A stretch of DNA of 64,000 nt from Pyrocephalus nanus (lineage: Eukaryota > Chordata > Aves > Passeriformes > Tyrannidae): assembly GCA_038380795.1 (NCBI GenBank), contig CM076267.1, positions 21,288,001 to 21,352,000 on the forward strand, written 5' to 3'. Position numbers and translations under genes: made by a program. The notes below the pieces were generated by a model. The model saw only the letters and a program-made list of their open reading frames with translations. It searched no databases and had not been told where the DNA came from. Positions 53,721 through 64,000 of the stretch are shown in pieces. Positions within the stretch are counted from its first letter, which is position 1. Each line of letters opens with the position of its first letter.

Positions 53721-56700
53721 GTCCAGCCAGGGGCTGCTGCCCTCGGCCACCCCTGCGCCGCTCAGACCGCGTTTCAAACGTGTTCACGGGCACCTGCTGC
53801 GTTTTGCTGTTATTTTGGGCATGAAATCCCCCGGGTTGAACTTTGAGGTGTGTCTTTCATTCTCTCCGTTTTTTTCCTTTTCTCCTTTATTTTTAAAGTA
53901 AACTGGCGATCTTTGTTTTTGCTGTGTTTGTTCAAGTTAGCTCGTTTCCAGCAGTATGCCCTTTCATTAAGCACGCGTGTGTGTGAGCCATCCATTACCC
54001 CTGTATCCAGCATGCTCTGCTGGGAGTTTTAGCGACAGAGCCTTCGGGAAAGCCATGGATCATTACTTTTTCTAAGTTCCAGAAGCAGAAATAATTTGAA
54101 AGCACTGGATTAACTGGGTCACTGCCTGAAAACATCATAGCTTTCCGCTGGAGGCATGCAGTTAGATGTTTTCAGGACTTTGTCCTTAAATTGTAAGTCC
54201 TTAGAAACTTGGTTGTTTTATCTATCAGAAATGTGCTTTGCATACTGGTGGCAGTGTGTGAATAATGGTAACCCTGGAGAGCCTGGCTCACTGACGGAGG
54301 GGAAGGCTGTCAAAACTGAGGCCCAGATCCTGCAATCTGGCCCGTGTCAGGACAGAGCTTTGCTATGGGCCTGTATGCAGGTTTAGCTGCCTTGTCTTTC
54401 TTGCATGTGAGTGTACTCCTGTCAGGCATCACTTACAAGGTATAATGTAAGTGAAGTGAGCAGTTTAGGGTTTTTCTGAGATAAAATGTTTTCTATTTAA
54501 AGCAAAGCCTTTAAACCCTTCAGTGTGCCATTAACCCAGCTTGGGTTGAAAAGAATTCCTTTCCTGAAGTGCTCAAACTGTTTAGGCTGAGTTGAGCCCT
54601 TTTTCTCTAGCAGTGCTTATATAAATTAAATTAAAATTAGGAATGTTATTAATGGAAGTTATGCATAATTCTTAGGTTCTGACAAAGGACAGGCTCAAAT
54701 GTTGTTGCTTCTGTAACTAAGGTAGGCAGTCTCACCATCTGCAGGGCTGCTGCTCAGTCTGATTAAGAAATTTTAACTGTAGGGGCTATTGACTTTATTT
54801 TAACTTCTGGAGAGATTAGAAGATTAGGATATATTTAATTTGGAGTTGTGCTTGGAGTTTGTTTGTGGCTTATCCATCAGCAGTTCAAGATATGATTAAG
54901 GGGTTTTTTACTTCTTTACTTACTTGCAGTATCTCTTGTGATATCACAGTAACCCCTTTTCTGTTTTCTATTTGGACAAGACAGTGGCTAACCATGTGTT
55001 TGAGGGTGGGAGGTTTTTGTTGGACTTGTTTGTGGGGGTTTTTTTTAGAAATATATTTTTTAAAAGACTAAATAAATATGCTGTTGAAAAAAAATCCAGG
55101 TTGATATGTTCAAGGACTGTAGGCCATGTTGGATACAGAGGATGATTTGGGTCTAAAAATGGATGTTCAAAGATAATGAAAGCAAATGGGCTGTTTTGCC
55201 AAATAAGGAAACTTGGCACATTTGGCTGTGTATTTTAAGATAGCACAAGTGTGGTGTGCTACTACTTTATTGGCAATATGTTGGCAGTGTGCCTTCCTGA
55301 AAGAAGCACTGAATCCTGCTTCATGGAACCACACAGTGAAGTGAGAGCAGCAAGTGGCGTGGTTGTTCCCCTTAACAAATTACAAAGCATGTTCCTGAAG
55401 TAATTGAATGCTTGAGCAGTGTCAGGTGCACATGCAAGATGAGGGATGCAATTTTCAGTTCCACAGCCACGCACTAAGCAAAGTATGAGTTGCAGTTACT
55501 GTGCAATTTGTGCTGAATTCTTTCCTGCCTCCTACTTCTAAGTCCCTCAAGTGGAACTTCTCTATACTCTGGGAACGGTAGCTGAATGGCAAATGGAAGG
55601 GTCTTCTGGTTTGTACATGGAATAAAGCAGAGTGTTGGTCATGGCAGCACTTCCCCAAATTGCAGCCTGGTGGTAGGGAGTTGTGAGGTACAAGTTCTTC
55701 CAGTGTCACTGGGGTAAGATGCAGGGCAGCCTTCAGCAGGGTTGGTCTGCAACCTATCTGCCTGGGTGCTTGGGGGTTCCCTCATTTTGTGGGGGCCTGG
55801 GTGGAGCAGACAGTGTGGGACCTCAGCAGGGTCAGGCCCCCACATGGGTTAATCCCCTAAACTACTGTAATCACAAGAAGCCAGTGATGGCAGATGGTTT
55901 CCTACACCTACATTTATTAGTGAAATGAACTGAGCTTGTGGTGACATAATGGCTTGCTGCAAAGTGACTCTGTGTAATAGATCTAGCATGTTAAAAACTA
56001 ATGTTAAAAAGTGTTAAATGATTTCTTGAAGTGTTAAATGCTGCCAAAGCAGCGCGTTTTGGTATGAAATGAACAGCATCTAACACCATGCTCAAGTAAG
56101 TTACTATGAGGGGAAAAGAAAGACCCAGAAGATGGAGATGCTGCTGCAAGATCATAAGCTTGCGTTAACCATTAGAAATAAAACAGAAAAAGAAGCAAGT
56201 TTTTTCCCTCAGGAAGATCCCACAGGAATAACTGAAATAACCAGCAGTTGAGTTGTTTCCTGAAACACCTACCATTCACTGTTTCTGAACTGTCGTGTTT
56301 TCATTTAGTTAAGAACAAGCAATGCAGTCAGTCAGTGTAGTGTTCCCCTGGCTACGCAAGGATGGTGATTAAACATTTGAGACCATGTGAGTGTGGAAGG
56401 ATGGTGTGGGTGCCAAACCTTCCTTATGGTGTGTGCAGGAGAGTTGCCGCCACTCTAGCCCCAAGCCTGGAGGCCCTGCTGCAGAGGACTCCTCTCCTGG
56501 CTGCAGAAGTGAAAGATGTGAAGAACTTCCGAGCGTTGTTGTAATGCTGTGCTTGTTTCAGATGCGGATATAAGACTGTGGAGTTAACTGAAATACCTGA
56601 TCTGCTTTTTTCCTCTTAACCAGTGGTATAAACTCAGATTGTTTAAGAAGGATGACAAGTTAATGACTGTGTACAGATTTCTCACGTGCAGTTGTTACTC

Positions 56701-59396
56701 TAAACAGTTGTTTTCTTAAACATAACAAAGAGATTGATCTCTCTAATTGAGGATTAACTACCTTGCATCCAAAAACGTGGAATAATGTTTAAACAGGTCT
56801 GTTGTTTCATCTAGAAGGAGAAAACGAACGTTGGCTGTTGTTAGTTACAAATCTCTAAATAGAATGTCCCTTGGAAGTCTTCTCTACTTTCTCTGGAAAA
56901 AAGCATCTGGAAGAGCCCAATACAAACCAATGAATTATTCTTTAAATAATAATAACTTATTGTATGCTGGTGCGTATAGCATCTCTACAACTGCTTGAAA
57001 GGAGGTTGCAGCCAGGTGTAAGTCGGCCTCTTCTCCCAGTCAACTAGCAATAGAACAAGAGAACATAGTCTTACGCTGCACCAGGGTAGGTTTAGATTGG
57101 ACATTAGGAAGAGTTTCTTCACAGAAGGGGTGATTAGATATTGGAATGGGCTGCCCAGGGTGGTGGAGTCACCATCCCTGGAGGTGTTTAAGGAAAGAAC
57201 TGGATGTGACACTTGGTGCCATGGTCTGGTTGACAAGGTGGTGTTCGCTCATAGGTTGGACTCAATGATCCCAGAGATCTTTTCTAACCTAATTCATTTT
57301 GTGATCTGCAGCTGGTTGACTGCTGTAGGTAAACTTGAAATTGGGGAGGTGTTTAAAGGAGGAACAGTAGCTTCTGCAAATGCTTGTGTGCCGGGCAGTG
57401 CGTTGCCAGTGCATGAATGTTAGGTAAAATTTGAAGCGGTAAGGAGGACCCATCAGAAAGTATTTATCAAGTGTCTGGTGTGCATGTTTTTCTGTGCTGG
57501 TTTAACTTCCAGAAATCAGATAATTTACTGGTTTGTATGGGTAATTTGGTTCTTCTGGGTGAACAATAATGTTAAATAATTTGACAGCTCTTCAGAGCTA
57601 TTGAATTCAGATAGTGAAGGCCAGAAATACTTGCTTCCTGTGATGTATTTTTCTTTTCACTTTGTTTTCTGTTCCTTCTGCCATCCCAAATGCAGCCATC
57701 TGTTATCAGCTGTTCCCACTTCGCTGTTAAATTTATGGTCCAGTCAGTGCATATGCTTTTGCCTATGAGTAACATCACTCTTCTAACTAATTCTATTGCC
57801 AATAAGGAGATTGTTCACTCAAGTGTAATTACCCACATCCATAAATATATGCAGGGCTGTGGCCCTAAATTGTGAGGTTTCTGGTTTGGGAAGCCGACTT
57901 TTTTTATTTATCTATAAAGCATCACATATGCTTGAGACACCATGTACACAGCATTAACATGGGGTAACTGCCAGACTAAACAGAGCAAATGAGCTTTTAT
58001 TTCTGAAGATCTGCTAATTAAGCAACACTAGCAAAGAGCAAAGTGTTTAAACTGGCTTCACTACTCTCTTAGTTTGTAGGAGTGACCAATTTCTTTTCCT
58101 TTGAGCTTTCTCTAAAGAAAATGTATGCAGGATGGTGCAAAAGATGACTCTGGGATGGTAGGAAATCTAACATCAGCAACAAGGTTAAAACAAGAACTGA
58201 AGGTCAGCAGGAGAGTTTGGGCACCTGTATCAAGGAAGGGGCTGCAGAGCACTGAAAGAATGCACTTGACTTCATATCCCACTGGTAACCCCTACTCTGA
58301 CTCACAGTGCTAGGGAGAGAGCATTCACGTGTCCTTCCCGAGAGCTTTGCAGGCTGTCAGTGAAAGGCTTGAAATCGGCCCCTTCCTAAAACGCCTTCTT
58401 GTAAACATAGTCAAGTTGTCTTGGTACGGTCAGTGTTTGCCTTTACCTTTAGGGGTGGTCAAGAGTTATAAAATGAAGCAGGCAATTTCAGAAAGGCTTG
58501 ATGTTACCTTATGCTGTATGTAGAAAAGTGTTAGTATCTTTGTCTCTCATTTGGAGAACAGCTGCAACCAAATAGTGACAGAAATTCCTGGTCAAATGAT
58601 GTCTCAGTTTTGATCAGATTAGCTGCACAGTAAGGAAAGCCAGGAAGCAGATAATGTCTTTGTGTTTCTTACAGAAGGGATTGGCATAAAGGGATTTTGG
58701 CAGTCCGTAATATTAGGTGTATTACAGGTGCATTTCTGAGCTCCGGACAACGCATAGTGTGTGGATTCCATCTCAAAAAGCCCTATAGAATGGAGACTCT
58801 GAGAAAACATAGTATGTTTTGATACTGTCATTTACTATTGAAACTGGGCATGTAGTTTTCATCAGCAATGCAATATCTCTGGTTCTTTTTTGGATTGTTT
58901 CATTCAAACCCATTTCTCATTTTATGCTGATAAATTTACTTTCATTAATTGCAGGTGTAGTAACTTTTGCTGGTAATTAAAACTACTTTGTCTAAGTTGG
59001 TGCATTTGAAATGATCCCATAGCAGGCTTGCAGATGGTTCTAGAGGATGCCATTCCTGCAGTCCCACTAAAGACCTGAGCTTTCTGATCTTACATCATTA
59101 AAAAAATAAACCTAAAATTAGTCATTCTTCATGCATTTAGGTGATAATATTTCTTGAAATTCATTACGGCCATAAGCTTTATCACCGTGAAATCTCGGAG
59201 AGGGACGTTCTGTTCCCGTCAGCAGGCTTGGGATCATCTCTTGAAACTGCCGACACCAGTCTTGGCACGGGCTGCAGAATTTCACATATTGTAACACAGA
59301 TGAATTACCTTGTACTCGCGCTTTGTTACAACACGCAAACAGAACTGAGTCACTCGGGAGCAGAGATTTACCAGGGCCAGGTTTCTCCACGTCCGT
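53721..59396 (+). other. MAP3K20: MAP3K20 first intron (5' part of sequence)
   Basis: If exon 1 ends at 53,314, this is intronic. It contains one CR1 3' fragment (56,978-57,305). No alternative exon or RNA gene is recognised. Confidence 0.6.
56978..57305 (+). mobile_element. CR1 LINE 3' end, sense
   Basis: Blocks CTACAACTGCTTGAAAGGAGG, GGTTTAGATTGGACATTAGG, GGGCTGCCCAGGGTGGTGGA and GGTTGGACTCAATGATCC, with terminal TTCATTTTGTGAT. About 330 bp, 5'-truncated. The 108-residue frame 57,097-57,423 across it is repeat sequence. Confidence 0.93.
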
Positions 59397-59640
59397 GTGC
59401 GAAGCGCTCGGGCCTCGCCCCGGGTGCGCGGTGTGTCGCGGTGCCCCGCTCGGCGGCCGGGGCGGCGAGTGCCTCCTCCCTGGACACTGCGGCGGGAGCG
59501 CGGCGTGCCTGGCGTGCCTGAGCTGCTAGGCAAGCTCCGAGCCCGCAGCACGCTTCCTGTCTGTCGGCGCGCTCCGCTTGCCACGGGCGAGGCAGCGACC
59601 TGCCTGCCTCTCGCACAGCCACTTCCGAGGTGTTCGGGAA
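59397..59640 (+). promoter_or_regulatory. MAP3K20: Second CpG-rich patch, possible alternative MAP3K20 promoter
   Basis: About 245 bp with many CpG dinucleotides (GCGCGG, CGGCGGCC, CGCGCTCCG), ending about 240 bases before the acceptor of the first coding exon. It could be a second promoter giving a continuous leader into the coding exon, an enhancer-like CpG patch, or an undetected exon. No expression evidence is available from sequence alone. Confidence 0.45.
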
Positions 59641-59846
59641 ACGCCAGTATTCCTCTGAGGAATACTTTTGGTCGTTTCTGTCTCCCAGCTGCTCCTGATA
59701 GCTCGTGCAAGTTGTACAAACGTTGGCGCAGCCTGTTGGAGTGCGAGTTCCCAGGTTGTTTTCCTCCTGTGCCCTGTGGATTTTACTTGTAGCGTGCCTG
59801 TGATTCTGATTTTGGGGTGTCTGGGCATGGGTAAGAAAGTCCATAA

Positions 59847-64000
<4,154 letters not shown>

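Noticed and set aside
52788..53777. 329-residue antisense open frame over the CR1/CpG junction
   Set aside because: Composition artefact: Arg, Pro, Ala and Gly-rich because of CpG content, with its C-terminal part lying in CR1 sequence.

Overview
The window is from a vertebrate nuclear genome, almost certainly a bird. Genes are split into short exons with GT-AG introns and one AT-AC intron. Non-coding DNA is AT-rich. The recognisable interspersed repeats are CR1 LINE fragments, with the avian-type 3' end (TTCTGTGATT-like on sense copies, AATCATAGAATCA-like on antisense copies), and one solo retroviral LTR. There are no bacterial-style operons, CRISPR arrays or mobile cassettes.

Region 1 (1 to about 43,560, + strand) is the 3' part of RAPGEF4 (Epac2, the cAMP-activated guanine-nucleotide exchange factor for Rap1/Rap2). 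I could place 19 consecutive coding exons, all with consistent phase. They give 627 residues that run from inside the second cyclic-nucleotide-binding domain through the REM, Ras-association and CDC25 catalytic domains to the stop at 40,853-40,855. Roughly 384 N-terminal residues (first cAMP site, DEP domain) should lie before base 1. The intron after the fifth exon (8009-12382) is a textbook minor-spliceosome (U12, AT-AC) intron. A 3' UTR with several AATAAA signals follows; the last strong one is at 43,540.

Region 2 (about 43,560-52,267) is intergenic. It has no convincing gene. Its main content is a solo LTR of an old endogenous retrovirus at 44,304-44,920, flanked by a perfect 6-bp target duplication.

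Region 3 (about 52,268-64,000, + strand) is the 5' end of MAP3K20 (ZAK/MLTK, the MAP3K that senses ribotoxic stress). A CR1 copy runs up to the edge of a strong CpG island (about 52,905-53,720) with a likely non-coding first exon ending at 53,314. The first coding exon is 59,879-60,068, with ATG at 59,910, 53 codons and the start of the kinase domain. A second, smaller CpG-rich patch (about 59,397-59,640) lies just upstream of it. The next exon is beyond the window.

RAPGEF4 and MAP3K20 are head-to-tail neighbours in the same order as on human chromosome 2q31. The two genes act in different pathways (cAMP-Rap and stress MAPK), so the pairing is conserved synteny and not a shared operon-like unit. 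The long open frames in the GC-rich islands and repeats are spurious.
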